DNA of 64,000 nt from Delphinus delphis. Lineage: Eukaryota > Chordata > Mammalia > Artiodactyla > Delphinidae. Within the stretch, counting starts at the first letter, position 1. Every line of letters starts with the position of its first letter. The notes under the pieces are model-generated. The model was not told the origin of the DNA. It saw only the letters and a program-made list of their open reading frames with translations, and did not search any database. The position numbers were made by a program, and so were the translations under genes. The DNA lies in assembly GCF_949987515.2 (NCBI RefSeq), contig NC_082696.1, positions 64,736,447-64,800,446 on the forward strand. Reading direction: 5' to 3'. Shown in pieces: positions 1 to 12,118 of this stretch.

Positions 1-1559
1 TCGCCTTAAAAACTACATGATTTAAATCTTTTCTCTGCCATCCCCTAGGTTTATAATTTTGGGCAAGTTTTAATCATCTCTAAAACTTGATTTCCTTATT
101 CATAAATGTATAAAAATATTTAAAATGAATAATACTATGTTAAATAGTGTAATCTAAACTTTTAAGTTGATCTTTCTAATCAAATATTCATTTAAATTAA
201 ATTCAGGGGCAAGTCCTCTGTCCCTAGACTAAATGTGATAAAGATGTGGCTGAACTTACTTATTCAGTCGAAACTCTCGGGATTAGAGGAAGAGAGAAAT
301 GCTGATATACTTCAAGTTCTCCCTGTTTCCTTAAATAAAAAGGAGCACACCTGTAAAAATATGAAGGCCAAGCCACATGTGGTACACCTACTTACTAATC
401 TGTATCTGGATTATATTTGTACTGATATTATGTTTAAAAAATCAATTTTGTTTAAAAAATGTTTATGTTTAAAAAATCAATATTTAACATATATTCCAGT
501 TAAATTTTCTTATGTGGATTTTAAATGATTCTTACATAATTGAGCAAAGAAATTTGTAGTCATGGATATCACTCTGTGTTGATTTTGGTATCTTCTGTCT
601 GTCAAATTTTATTTGTGATAAAAATAAACGAATTTAAAAAATAAGAATTTTATTAAGATATTGTTCTCTGCACCGTAAACTGGGGAAAATAGGCCTTTTT
701 TAGAGATGCTTATTAAAAACATAAAACAATCAAGTATATCTCTTTTGCCTTCAATATCCATAAGTTTTTTGTTGTTCATAAAGATCTCACGTGAAGCTGA
801 CGATTTTTGTATTTAAAAAATTCTTTAAGCAATAAAATTAAAATTCTATTAATATCCTGAAAACGCCACTTTAGGTAGTGGCCATAAATTTTCATCTCTG
901 GCCTGTTATGCATTCATATGCATTTCTTCCCAAAGCCAACCCCAGTGTATTGAGGTACACAAAACATCAGGCAAATACATCAAAAGAAAGAATGGCCATG
1001 ATATACAATAGTTCTCTTTTTTAATTGAAAGTATATATTTTATCTCCAGTTCGTTCTTGTTCTTATTGCATGCTACTTTTAAGCTTCTTCCTCAGAATTA
1101 TGGTGTAAAGGCACTCCATAAAACAACTGCTTGGAATTGTTATATATCACATTTTCGGGATACAATAAGTAGTGTCATTACAGTCAAGATGAAAATTGAT
1201 TTGGGGTGTTTCCTAGTAAAGAATATAGTCTTTAATTCTTCAAGGACTCAAAATTCTTAGTGAATGTGAATGTCATTCCTATAAGGATAGCTTCATGATG
1301 TTAGACTAGTGGCAAGAAAGAGAAAAAATATCTTATTTTCTTTTCAAGCTTAATTTAAATGGAAAAAAAACTTGCGGTGGAGTTTTTTTTTTTTTTTTTA
1401 CTTAAAGAATCTGAATTTGACCTTCACCTAGCTATCTTCTATTTCTACGTTTATTTGTATGTACAATGAGATACGTGCAGTCAAGAGATGTAATTCATTT
1501 TATAAGCACCCATCAAAGAAAAACATAAAATTAGAGATATAAAACATTACCCACGACAT
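1..1559. other. AT-rich non-coding DNA, nothing recognised
   Basis: No gene or clear repeat is seen. A direct repeat of 'tgtttaaaaaatcaat' occurs at 431-446 and again at 466-481. A 17-base T run lies at 1383-1399. The short open frames at 235-528 and 1057-1260 have no protein-like composition or domain. Confidence 0.6.
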
Positions 1560-1790
1560 CCACAGCCATGCACACCACACTTGATTTCAATTCCTACCCA
1601 ACCCTGCACTTTTTCCTTTGCACACTCTATGGTAATAGTTAATTTATTTGCCTTTTCCATTAGAGTGTATGTTTCTTGCGATCAAGGATCTTTTTCCATT
1701 CCTTGGTATGCCTAGTTTCTGGGTCTCTACTTCAAATAAATTGGGTGTCTAATATGACTTTTTTTTTGATAATGAATAAATGAGGGAGGA
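1560..1790 (+). repeat. Probable LINE-2 (L2) 3' fragment
   Basis: The sequence follows the usual order of an L2 3' end: a pyrimidine-rich stretch, a block like 'attagagtgtatgtttctt' (the L2 'agaatgtaagctcc' region), then 'aggatcttttt' and an 'aaataaat'-type terminus. It is strongly diverged, as expected of a mammal-wide element. The boundaries are approximate, and it could be coincidental AT-rich similarity. Confidence 0.45.
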
Positions 1791-2815
1791 AGAAGAGGGA
1801 AAAGGAAGACAGAGAAGAAAATATGAACTACATAAACCGTGATATAAGCGTCTCCCCATGGAGGTATGCATAAGACACTCCAATCTAATGTTCTTTGTAA
1901 ATTAACATTACCACACAGGCATCTGTCAAATAGTGCAAAACAAGTGAGCTGCAATGACTAAAGAAGTTTAAATCTAGTGGGTTTGAAAAAAATAAACACA
2001 TAGTTTATTCAGAACAAATATTTGTAATTGGGTTTTAAGAAATAGATGCTTAATTTTTATTAAACACCTTTTTTTCTGGGTATTTCTACTTTCTAGCTGC
2101 AGAAACCTCAGGCAAATAGTATAACCTCTGTGACTCAGAGTCCCTGCGGGCAAAATGAAGATATAAATATCAGTCTTCCCTATTTTAAAAAGCCATGAAA
2201 ATCAAGTAAGTTAATGTGAAATAAGGTGATGGTCATGTTCTATTAAAAACATTTGAAATGTTACTGCCCAGCCATCTGATTGTTTATAGTCTTAAGATTT
2301 CATTTATATATCTAAGCTCAGATAAGACACTTTTGATTGTGAGATAATATTTGATAAACCTTGTCAAGCAATTTCTTCTTCATGAAGTTATTTCATTTTC
2401 AATTTTAATTTAGTAATTTATTATGGTGTTAAGTCTATAACAAGTTTTTCATCAGACATACTTACAGAACAGAGAGCCAACATTAGGCTTGCTCACAAAA
2501 TCACACCTCAGAGGGGGTGAAAAACTCCTCTGGCATCACATGAAATAATTTCAAATCACAGAAGATCTTATACAATTCAACAGAGAAATCAAAGGCTCAA
2601 AGAGAGACATCAGAAGACAAAATGAGTTGAATATGCAATTATGAAAGGCAAGCTAGCAGATATTCTATTTATCACATAGCACACCTGTGTACCTGTTGCA
2701 GGTTACACATGCAGAGCTGTCATATGATATTCAAGAAGTAGGAATTTTAAACATAAACGTAGGTAAACCTTAAGCAGTATATGTATATTGGCAGAGTTTT
2801 TAATGGACTGAGGTA
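1791..2815. other. AT-rich non-coding DNA, nothing recognised
   Basis: No gene, repeat family or structured element could be assigned. The 75-codon minus-strand frame that overlaps the left edge has no recognisable protein signature. Confidence 0.55.
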
Positions 2816-3185
2816 TACAGAAACGTTAAAAAAGAAAGATCACTTATATGCGGAATCTAAAATATTAATACAAATGAATCTATTTACAAAACAGAAGCAG
2901 AGTCACAGACAGAAAACAAACTTATGGTTACCAACGGGGAAAGGGAGAGGGGAGAGGGATAAATTAGGAGTATGGGATTGACAGATACACACTACTACAT
3001 AAAAAATTAAAAAGCAACAAGGATTTACTGTATAACACAGGAATAATGTTCAATATCTTATAATAACCTATAATGGAAAATAATCTGAAAATATATATAT
3101 ATATATAACTGAATCTCTTTGTTGTACACCTGAAACTAACATAGTATTATAAATCATCATACTTGAAATAAAAAATAAAATAAAA
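2816..3185 (+). mobile_element. L1 LINE, 3' end (ORF2 tail and 3' UTR), 5'-truncated
   Basis: A plus-strand L1 tail. The frame at 2871-2940 still encodes the end of L1 ORF2, with residues like MNLFTKQKQSHRQ and NLWLPTGKG. Next come the purine-rich 'gggagaggggagagggat' block, 'tactgtataacacagg' and 'ttgttgtacacctgaaact', and a degraded A-rich end of 'aaataaaaaataaaat'. This order is standard for artiodactyl and cetacean L1 3' UTRs. An embedded TA run lies at 3092-3107. Substitutions throughout indicate a middle-aged copy that is not mobile. Confidence 0.85.
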
Positions 3186-3241
3186 GTCATTTAGTAATCA
3201 AAAAAGAAAGAAATGAAACAAAAACTAAAGTGAGCTTTTCT

Positions 3242-3273
<32 letters not shown>

Positions 3274-3290
3274 AACATACATATACATAT
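3242..3290. repeat. (CA)n microsatellite
   Basis: An uninterrupted CA run at 3242-3267 is followed by an impure 'catatacaaacatacat' extension. It lies just downstream of an L1 A-rich tail, a common birthplace for microsatellites. The length is likely to vary among individuals. Confidence 0.95.
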
Positions 3291-4815
3291 TAGCCTTAAT
3301 GTTTAGTAAACAGGCTTGTCAAGGAATTCTACTGGTATTTTAAATCTCTCATTGCATATGTACATACACATACAAAGTAAATAAAATACATGTGTTTCAT
3401 ATACTGTCAGCACCCCGGCTGCATTTACTTAATAATTTACTTACTAATACGTGAAGACACAATAAAACACTGCAAAGTCATACTCTATAAACCACATGTA
3501 AAGAGAAGAGAGAAGCTTGGCCCAGCATCTAGAGTCTGAGGCCTCTTAAAATAAGTTGTGAATTGCCCTTTTTAATCAGGACACCGGGGAAGAGAATGAT
3601 CCCTTTTGAGTGTGGGCACTTCAGAATTCCTGGTGTCAAGTGGAAACCCACAGGCCTCAGGAACCAGGCTCTTCTCCCTTGAAGAAGTTTCAGTGCATGC
3701 ACATTAGATGCTTACATGCTCTTGAATGCAGCCTATTATAAGGACCACAAAGAAGAGATCAGTGAAGAGAATTTCTTACAGAAATAGGCATCACCCCAGG
3801 AGCCAGTTTTAGGCTGGGAGTAATAGAAAGATAAAATAGAAAGGTTGTGACCTTCACTCTTCATCTCCCTACAATTTGATGGCTTGTTCTTGATATAAAT
3901 CCTTCTAGCTAAAATATAGACTTAAAAAAAAAATTAGAGACACCAGACTTCAGGGACGTGTAAGAAGGTAGGGGGGATTCCTGTAGAGCAGGACTCTGAT
4001 TACACAGAGGGGGTTCAGCTCTTTTTTCAGAACAAACTTTATTTTGTAAGATTTACTCTCAGAGCTCTCTCTCTATAGCAATTCACCCTTCAAGCTCATC
4101 AATTAATTCCAAATATTTTGGAATCAAGGAGGATAGTGCTGTTTAAATTGGATCTAAAAAGTTTGCTAATTATTTATTCCTGTATGCTGTTACCTTTATG
4201 CATTTTCATCCTGCTCTCAGGAGAAAATTCTGAAGTAACCTACTAAAGGCACTGAAGAAAACCAACATTCAAATCTCAGGAGCATCCCAGTTATTACATA
4301 AAAAAATCATTTATGTAATTCCTACTTTGCTCATTATCTTTCTTTACTTTGCATGTAAGTATTTCTTTAGCCATTAATTACCCTGGTGTATGCATGCTAC
4401 TTAAATCATCTTCACACCAACCTGCCCCTAACTCAGTTCTCAGCGACTTCGGCTCAGTCCACTGATGGCAATTCACACAAACCAAAAAAAAGAATGAGAA
4501 TCATGGCCTCTCCAATTTTAGCACAATTCATGGAATGGCAGAATTTATTTCACAATAGACCATACACATAACAGACAACCGTAATAGAACTTCACAAGGC
4601 CAGAATCCACAGGACTCCCATGAATACACAAAAGGTAAGTTTTCCCTAAATGAAATGAGGGTTCTGAATCATTCATTTTAACTGTACATGTACAGTAGGC
4701 ATTTTTAAAGAGCTAACAAGAACCTGTACGTATTTCCCAATTATCTGTATATCTAACCTAAGTTTTCTAAACCTCTATCTTCTTGGGTTTTCTCCAGATA
4801 ATTAAAATAATTGTC
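3291..4815. other. Non-coding DNA, nothing recognised
   Basis: No coding or repeat assignment. A perfect 16-bp palindrome, actgtacatgtacagt, lies at 4681-4696. The open frame at 4386-4571 is short and featureless. Confidence 0.55.
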
Positions 4816-5080
4816 CTCCTGTTGCTTTACTCTGTTCCAGACATTGTTCTATGTGCTCTTTAAAAATAATAATCTGGTAGCCATTTTGCTAATTTTCATA
4901 TGTCCCTTGTATGAGAAGGAAGCAACGCTAGGACACTATGAGAGATGATCTTGCCTATCTCCCCTTTAACAACTGATGAAATTGGAGACCCTAGAACAGA
5001 AACCTCATCACTGCAGGCTGCACAGCTTATAAACGGCAGAGCCAGATGACTCAGTATCCCAGCTCCTTTCCTGTTAGGGT
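4816..5080 (-). repeat. Probable MIR SINE, reversed and diverged
   Basis: Read on the plus strand, it follows the reverse MIR pattern: 'cattgttctatgtgctctt', a gap, 'tgatgaaattggagaccct' for the usual 'gatgaggaaactgagg', then 'cacagcttataaacggcag' for 'cacagctagtaagtggcag'. MIR is an ancient tRNA-derived SINE shared by mammals. The match is patchy and the ends are uncertain. Confidence 0.45.
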
Positions 5081-6285
5081 AGGTAACCTGCTGCTTGGAA
5101 AGGAAGTTCTCTATGGAGGCCACCATGGAGGTTATGGATCTGATGCTTAGGGGACCAGCAAGGAAGAATTACGGAGTTTGGAGAGAATGTATTAGATGGG
5201 GAACCTGAAAGAATCATGGGAACTAGAAGAAAAGAAGCAGCTGGGTGTAGTATTAAGGCAACGAACATTAAAATGATTACCTTGAGCCAATCACTTATTA
5301 TCTCTGAGTACCACGCATTTACTAGAGTTTGAATAAGCCAGTAAACAGAGGACATGTATGGGTCACTTATTTTGTCAAGAGGCTTTTTTTTTTAACAGAT
5401 GAATAAACTTAAAAATCTAGTGTCTCTAAGATTACAGAGTTAATTGTGGAACTGGAATGCAAAGAATTTTGCAAAATTATGATGATAATGTCTACTTTGT
5501 CTAAGCCTTAGGGCTGTTTGAAAAATTAAATAAAGTATACGGAAAACACCATTGAAAACTGGTTCTTATCCCCATTTTGCCTGAGACAGAGGGAGTATTC
5601 TCGGACACAGAGCTAAAACTGGGAGGTCTCTGGCAAACTGGGACAAGATGTCAATAATGCTAGGTACAGTGTGTATTTAATGTACTATATCAGTTCATAT
5701 TTACATATATAGACATATATACAACAGTTCTGTGGACAGAGCTCAAGGATATTTTGGGTTGAAAAACGCAGCTTCTACCTCAAACTGGAGAGTATCTGCG
5801 ATTCAAACCAAAGAACTTTGTGTCCTTAGGGCTAAAACCTGAGAATAATAGCTCTGGCATGGCTGAGAAAGTGCCAACAGATAGGAAAGAGTGATAGATC
5901 CAGGGGTAGATAGAGTAGAAGAAAAACACAGCAGACGGATGACAGTAAAAGGGAAGTTCCAGCAAAAACTGCATTTAGCCAAGCCAGGGTGGATTTATCT
6001 TAAACTGGGCATATATAATTTAACTCCTTTTTGCATTTTAACTTAATTCTGTTATTATTTTGGTTTACTTTTAGACACTTCTGCAGTAGTAAAAAGAATG
6101 AAGAGAAGACATAGCAAAAGAAACTCAAAAGCAAAATGTTCAAATCTTTATAAACCATAGTTTTCTGAAAAGCAAAACTAAAAATTCCAACGTAGCAAAA
6201 CACGACAGGTTTGGTTTGAATGTTCGTTTGATCTCATGAAAGTTAGGTATTCTTTTATAATGATTTCTATCAGAGTAAATGGACT
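5081..6285. other. Non-coding DNA with one weak MIR-like patch
   Basis: No gene is seen. Positions 5396-5465 ('cagatgaataaacttaaaa' onward) weakly resemble a reversed MIR core, but too weakly for a separate call. The opposing short frames around 5074-5355 and 5780-6203 have no protein signature. Confidence 0.45.
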
Positions 6286-6460
6286 TCCAGCATGGCTCAA
6301 GAGGAGTGAAGTCTAGCCTCGAGTCCACTACTAGAAATGGGAATAACACTGACTCGATCAGTTTTCCTCTGAGAGCTTCATTTGCTTCCTCTGTAAAGAA
6401 GGGCCCTTGGACTAGAAGACCTCCAAATTCCTTTCCAGTTCAAAAACGCTGTAATTTTGG
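6286..6460 (+). repeat. MIR-related SINE fragment
   Basis: The pattern 'cttcctctgtaaagaaggg' followed by 'cttggactagaagacctcc' and 'tttccagttcaaaaacgct' matches the 3' half of MIR/MIR3-type elements (usually 'tcatctgtaaaatgagg ... ttggactagatgacctct'). It is diverged and ancient. The 89-codon frame across it is incidental. Confidence 0.55.
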
Positions 6461-6619
6461 AATCACAAAATTCAGATTCCGGTTATCTGGCTCTTCCTTT
6501 ACATTTTTATCTCACGCTAGAAAGGTGACATCCTTGGCCACCCAGTGAGACTGGGAGGCGAGGGACAGGGGTAGCTGATATTTCTACAGAGACCGTGAGA
6601 TCTAACCAGACAGATCTTT

Positions 6620-6790
6620 TGAATCCGACCCCCAAGACTTACTGGCCAGAGAACCACAGGCAGTGTAACCTTCTGAAGTCTAAGGCTGCTCATTTGAAAA
6701 TGATGTTCATAGTAACTCACAGTGTGACTGTGATGACTGAATGAGACAGTGTCACAGTGTCTGGCACATGGTAAGTGGCCCATAATTTTT
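6620..6790 (+). repeat. MIR SINE fragment
   Basis: Runs in MIR order from 'acttactggcc' through 'gtaaccttctgaagtct', 'actgaatgagacagtgtc' and 'gtctggcacatggtaagtg'. The last block is the well-known MIR 3' motif 'cctggcacatagtaagc'. Diverged but colinear. Confidence 0.6.
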
Positions 6791-8050
6791 TTTTCGCTTG
6801 CTTTCCTTTTGGGTTATCCTGACATAATATGTAGCTTGGAGCTAAAGGATCAAAACATAATAAATGACTTGCAAAACAGACAACTTCTGCTCTCCAGTCT
6901 TAATGAGTATTTATCCTCAATCCCAACACACAGATCATCCCGACCTGCCTTCCTAAACCCCAGGTAATCTCTTCATATCATTTAAAACTAAAGTGAAATA
7001 AAGAATACAGATATGGAATCTACAGCACCACTAAATTTCCCTATTGAATTTCTATAAAAACTTATTCCCAACGACTCCATTGCAATTTCAGTAATTAGTA
7101 CAAATGATTCAAACAAAAGCATTTTTGGCTCCATGACAATGGATACAGCTACTATGGTTATTTGTTGTATGAACTGCTGTACACCAGTTCTCCTTTTTTT
7201 TTCTCCCCACAGTGATGTTAATTTGTCCCGGTAGCAGCAGAAGAAAGTGGCTGTCCGATCACATCAGCTACTCTGCTGGCAAAGAATCACTTTAACTCTT
7301 CTTTGAATTTATATGGAATGAATCAGAAGAAGATTCTGTTCTTGAGTGGTTCAGTTTACTCAATATCTGTATTTATGCATCCTTAATATACATATGTATC
7401 TTCAAAATAATTATACAACACACATATCCATGCATATACTGACACAAAGGTAATGCTTAAAACATAAATTACAGTGTCTAGCGGTGCTGATTTTATTCGA
7501 AGCACACTGGCGTTGTTAACACCTAGTACACGGTCCTAATTTGGGGAATCATTCTCAAAAGGGGCTGAACGAATTCCAATTTGCAATACCAAGTAGGCTT
7601 ATAAAGAAAGGGTTATCATTTTTTTAATGAGTGGTGCTCTGACCCCTTCATTCAAGGTCAGACCGTGAAAATGTTAAAATGACACATAAGGCAGGAATAT
7701 TCATTTGACACCTAGGTATACACAATCTTTGTTTTCATATAAGTTCCTGGTATGGCAGAGATTTCTCCCTAAAAGAAAATTTTTGTGGTTGAAATCTGTT
7801 ACTAGCACCAAAGCACCTGTCTGCTTTTACAACATACACGGCATTCGATGCAGAATGCCACATGGGTATCCACTCTCTCCATAGGCTTTGGCACCCTGAA
7901 CTACACACCCAGGATCTGTCCCTCCTGAAATTAGATGACTAACTTGCAATCTGTTTTATCTATGTCCACGAGGCATTCAGGCAGATTTGTGGATACATGT
8001 GCTGGGAATGAACAGTAGCTTTGTTTCCTCAATTCTTCCTACACCATCAT
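6791..8050. other. Non-coding DNA, nothing recognised
   Basis: AT-rich with ordinary composition. No gene, repeat family or RNA structure was recognised. Confidence 0.55.
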
Positions 8051-8735
8051 CTGGCTCCAGGTTCTGTCTTCTCTTGACTGAATTGCTGCAAGAGTGCTCT
8101 GATTGGTCTGCCAGATTTGAGTCTTGCCTCTTTCAAGTATGTTTTCCACATTGCAGTCAAATCTGATCCTGTCTCTCTTTTGCTTAAAAGCCCTCAGGAT
8201 AAAGTTCAAAACTAGTAACATGACTGAGGAGTCCCTGGTGTTTTGTCTTGTTGCTTCTCTGCCTTGTGAGCGCTGCCCTGGCCATACTGAGACACTAGCA
8301 GTGCCCAGGATTTGATGTATATATTCTTGCCTCCTGGTCTCTGCACATTCTCTGCCCTCTGCCCAAACTGTTAGCTCTCCCCCGCCACCTCTCTATCCAC
8401 CCCTAGAGCTTCATTCACCCCTTGGCTTCTCTCCTTTAGGTATTAATGTAGCTATGACTCCCTCTAAGAATCCTTTCCTGACATCTCCCCAACCTCTTCT
8501 CAAGAGCTCATGATTTGTCCCTGTATGGTATCATAGATCAGTTACTCATATATGGGACTTGCCATATCGTACCATAATTTCCAGTTTGCTTTTTTGTCTC
8601 TCCCATAAGATTTTCTTATAAACTTCTTGAGTGTAAGGATTATATATTATCAACGGTGGTGTTATATCTCAAGCAGAATAACCAGCACTTAACAGAGGCT
8701 TAATAAATATGGATAATGAATAAATAAAAATAATT
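8051..8735 (+). mobile_element. LINE-2 (L2) 3' end, about 680 bp
   Basis: A long colinear L2 match on the plus strand. Landmarks in order are 'ctgaattgctgcaagagtg' and 'ctgattggtctgcc' (usual L2: ggattactgcaacagcctcctaact / ggtctccc), 'aaagccctcaggataaagt', 'gcacattctctgccctctg', 'aatcctttcctgacatctc', 'cttcttgagtgtaaggat' and the end 'cttaataaatatgg'. L2 amplified before the mammalian radiation and is inactive. The short frames inside it are decayed ORF2 sequence, not genes. Confidence 0.87.
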
Positions 8736-9117
8736 AAGGTTAGTTATGACACAAGTCATGTGCTTATGAGATGTACTTATTAATTTACTTCCAAACAAAA
8801 ATCCCATTCCAAAGCTAGGAAATATGCTCTAGTTAATAAATGAGTAATAGAAAAGATTTAAATTGTTCCATGTTGAATTATAAAAATATTTATCCTCTAA
8901 ATAAATACTTTTAAATTCATTTTCACTTGAAACCCTGTCACTCAATTTCACCAAATGGAAAACAAAGCAAGAAAAATAAAATATAATTTCACAGCATTCT
9001 TTTCTTCCTTCTATTTCAAGGAAAGTAAATATGGAGAAATTAGCCTTACTCCTAGCTTTTGCCAATCACTTCTCATATAACTCATTTAACTACCCTATTT
9101 CAATGACTTCACTCAAC
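8736..9117. other. AT-rich non-coding DNA, nothing recognised
   Basis: The 78-codon minus-strand frame here is AT-rich and has no domain. No repeat was assigned. Confidence 0.5.
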
Positions 9118-9605
9118 TGTTCTGGTTACCTACTGCTGCACAACAAATTACCCCCAATTTAATGGCGTAAAAATGATGATCATTTATTATCATCTCTCAT
9201 GGTTCTGGGTGCTGACTTGGCTCAGCTAGTTGGTTGTTGCTCAGTGCCTCTCGTGGTTTTAGTCAGATGGTGAGCTTGAGTTATTTTGATGGTTTCCTCA
9301 TTCATATGTTTCATGATGGACGCTGGCTGTCAGCTGGAACTTCAGTGGGAGCTGTTGGTCAAAAGACCTATAGGCAGCCTCTCTATGTGGACCGAGTTTC
9401 CGCACAGCATGGAGGCCAGGTGCCAAGAACAGTTCTAAGTACTGCACAGCCTCTTCTAACCTAGTCTCAAAAGTCATGCTGTCTTGTTTCCCCTGGAAAG
9501 AAGTTTATAAGTCCAGCCCATATTTTAAAGAGAAGAGACTTGGACTCTACCTCTTGATGGGAGGAGAGTTTAAAAACTTGTGGGCATGTTTTAAAACCAT
9601 CAAAT
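9118..9605 (-). mobile_element. MLT1-type LTR (ERVL-MaLR), reversed
   Basis: The left edge reads 'tacctactgctgcacaaca' and 'aatttaatggcgtaaaaa', the reverse of the MLT1 3' end in which a 'ttttaagccactaa' block precedes 'tgttacagcag'. Colinear similarity continues through 'gttctgggtgctgacttgg', 'gcatggaggcc' and 'tctacctcttgatgggagg'. It is an old solo or partial LTR of the non-autonomous MaLR group with no internal retroviral genes. The exact subfamily is not assigned. Confidence 0.68.
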
Positions 9606-10130
9606 TTGCCTAACCACTAGTCTCCAAACATTCTTCTTTCTAATGGACATACTACTTCACTTATCCCTCTCACTACAGGCTTGCCTCCTCAGCATTTGTT
9701 CATCTACCCCTGCATGTTTGGTTTCTTTCTGTGAGGTGAGCTCAGCATGTTGGAGCGTGGGCGTTTATAATCATGCGTCCGTGTGGACATGAAGATGCTT
9801 GTGCTGGATCTGAGAGGATACACACCAGTGTGTTCGCGTGTGCAGAGGGATGCAGACGTTCCAGGATGAACTCTTCATTGTCACTGTGAACTCCCCTTTA
9901 CTTTTCCCTGTTAGAGCTACTGATGTGCATAAGAAAAGCTTTAAAATATTTCTTCCTAGTTCGGGAATTGTAGTTTTCTTAGGTTATGGTTTATTTTTTC
10001 TGAATCAAAAGTGGTTGATTCTCTTTGAAAATATTCTGTTTGGGGTGATTAAAAAAATATTAAAAAAATATCTATTTGAAAATAGATCTATCTGAAAATA
10101 GATCATGGTGAGAATTGCACATTGTCACTG
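9606..10130. other. Non-coding DNA with a small tandem duplication
   Basis: No gene is seen. At 10071-10104 a 16-bp unit around 'gaaaatagatc' is repeated twice. The 85-codon frame at 9838-10095 is unsupported. Confidence 0.5.
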
Positions 10131-10320
10131 TAATTAATACCACTGAATTGTATACTTAAAATGGTATTAATTGGCAGATAATGTATATATAGCTATACAC
10201 ACACACACAAAGATAATTTTAAAAATTAATAACTTTCTACACCAAAAACCATTGAATTGTACAGTTTAAATGGGTGAATTCTATAGGATAGGAATTATAT
10301 CTCAATAAAATTGTTTAAAA
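10131..10320 (+). mobile_element. Fragments of old L1 3' ends
   Basis: Two adjacent pieces resemble L1M 3' termini: 'actgaattgtatacttaaa' at about 10142, and 'accattgaattgtacagtt' with 'gaattatatctcaataaaa' at about 10248-10310. They are separated by a short CA/TA stretch (10198-10209). They may be two overlapping tails or one duplicated tail. Confidence 0.5.
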
Positions 10321-10929
10321 ATGTTCAAGAGACAGATATGGATACTGCTTTTCACTTCCCAGAATTCTACAGAAAGGTGCTTGGAGTCATATTCTATTCA
10401 ACATTAGAAGAAAAAATATATATACATTATGCAACCAACATGTTTATAAACAGTGATATGGGGCATACTGGTTACTTTATCAGCCTGTTACTTGAGTACT
10501 TTTTGCCAGCTTTTAGTTGCCAAAGAAATAGTTTAGGTCTTTTGTATTTTTGTCTGTTTTATGGACAATTATCAGAGGCGCTTTATGCTCCCAAACTGGA
10601 GGCACTGTATCTGTGCTGACACTAAGTGAGCATCACATATACATACAAAGGACACTAGCCCTAACCTAACAGATAGGAAAGCTAAGTCAGGCAGTGAATA
10701 GTTATAGATGACTTTAGGCATAAATTCTTTTCAATTTTGTATAAAACCCTTTCCTCTTTTTTATTTCTAATGACTTCCATCATTAAAATTTTTGGCTCCG
10801 AAGTGAAAATGTGGGCGTGGAATCAGCATATGGAAAAATATATGTGGAACAAAGTATAAATAAAACACATGTGGGTGTGGAATTTTGTGTTTTGATTTGC
10901 TTTCATTTCGGGCTGGGCCCAAAGAATAA
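10321..10929. other. Non-coding DNA, nothing recognised
   Basis: Contains a 102-codon plus-strand frame (10311-10619) starting in the L1-tail debris. It has no domain, biased composition or upstream gene context, so it is judged random. Confidence 0.55.
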
Positions 10930-10942
10930 AAAAAGTTATCTG

Positions 10943-11146
10943 GCTTCCCTGGTGGCGCAGTGGTTGAGAGTCCGCCTGCCGATGCAGGGGACACGGGTTC
11001 GTGCCCCGGTCCGGGAAGATCCCACATGCCGCAGAGGGGCTGGGCCCGTGAGCCATGGCCGCTGAGACTGCACGTCCGGAGCCTGTGCTCCGCAATGGGA
11101 GAGGCCACAACAGTGAGAGGCCCGCGTACCACAAAAAAAAAAAAAA
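10943..11146 (+). mobile_element. CHR-2-type SINE, young copy with perfect TSD
   Basis: A tRNA-derived SINE of the CHR family. The Pol III box A region reads 'tggcgcagtggttgag' and the B box region 'gggttcgtgcccc'. These are followed by the family-specific tail through 'gtgagaggcccgcgtacc' and a poly(A) of about 17 bases. It is flanked by a perfect 13-bp target-site duplication (aaaaagttatctg, 10930-10942 and 11147-11159), as expected of L1-driven retrotransposition. CpGs are largely intact, which suggests recent insertion. Frames of 66-150 codons crossing it on both strands are by-products of the GC-rich SINE body. Confidence 0.95.
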
Positions 11147-11159
11147 AAAAAGTTATCTG

Positions 11160-11754
11160 ATCCAACCTGCTCCCTTGAGTGAGGTTCAATAAAATCTTTT
11201 CAGCAGCCTGACTTTCCAAATGAGCCCTGGCTACGGATCACCCAATCAGATTTGAGTATCCTGTTCCAATTCTACTCCATCCCATCCCATCCCATCCTAT
11301 CAGGGTCAACCGCCCTCAGTCCTTCCTTTCATTAGACCTAAGCTTGTCAGTAAATAGGAACGATTGCACTGGTCTGATTAACCTAAATAGGCTCTTTCTG
11401 CTCCTTTACATGGCTGTTCAGAACATATAGAAAATGTGTCAGACACCCAAGGTCCAGACCATAGATTACACTATTATAAAGATCGTACAGCACACACTTG
11501 AGTCTCCAGAAAGTAAACAACTAAACCAATGAAACATCTTAAAAAACATCTTCTCCAGAGGATGTAAGCCAGCATAAAAAGCAGAACTTTTAATAAGTGA
11601 ACAAAACGTACATTATCTAACCAATATGCCCCATTTTACTATTTGGGGGGACATACTGATTACACACTATTTAGTCTTGTCTCTTTTTATGATTAACTTA
11701 ATATGGCTTCCATTAAGTCATATTCTCTAGAACTGTGAAACAGAAATACAGTTG
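11160..11754. other. Non-coding DNA with a (CATCC)n tract
   Basis: A short imperfect CATCC tandem repeat lies at 11276-11300. Nothing else is recognised. Confidence 0.6.
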
Positions 11755-12118
11755 TCTTAGTTCCTTCGGGCTGTTATAACAGAATACCATGGACCGGGTG
11801 GTTTGTCAACAACAGGAATTTATTTCACACAGTTCTGGAGGCTCTAGTTCGCGATCCAAGTGCCAGCAGATTCAGTGCCCAGGGGAAGCCTCTTTCTGGG
11901 TTCATAGATGACCATCTTTCCAAAAGGCATGGTAGAGGGGGTGAGGGAGCTCTCTGGGATCTCTTCTACAAGGGCATGAATCCTGCTCATGAGGCTTCAC
12001 TCTCATGACCTAGGCACTCCCAAAGGCCCCTCCTCCAAATGCCATCACATTGGGGATTAGGTTTCAACATACGAATTTTAGGGGGACACTAATATTTACA
12101 TAACTGTCTATAATACAG
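11755..12118 (-). mobile_element. MST-type LTR (ERVL-MaLR), reversed, nearly full length
   Basis: The reverse of an MST-type LTR: 'gggctgttataacagaata', 'ccatggaccgggtggtttg', 'acagttctggaggctc', 'gagggagctctctgggatc', 'aaaggcccctcctcc' and 'cacattggggattaggtt', ending near 'ttagggggacac'. It is colinear over about 360 bp. No internal retroviral sequence lies beside it, so it is a solo LTR. A forward copy of a related LTR lies at 30370-30610. Confidence 0.85.

Noticed and set aside
10943..11146. Pol III A/B boxes that could be taken for tRNA genes (here and in the other CHR SINEs)
   Set aside because: These are the promoter remnants of a tRNA-derived SINE. The cloverleaf arms are not maintained and the elements have A tails and TSDs.
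10767..11219. 150-codon minus-strand frame and overlapping frames on both strands
   Set aside because: The body is CHR SINE sequence. Near-identical peptides (for example 'GSRAQPL') recur in the SINE frames at 20920, 28685, 34180 and 51897.
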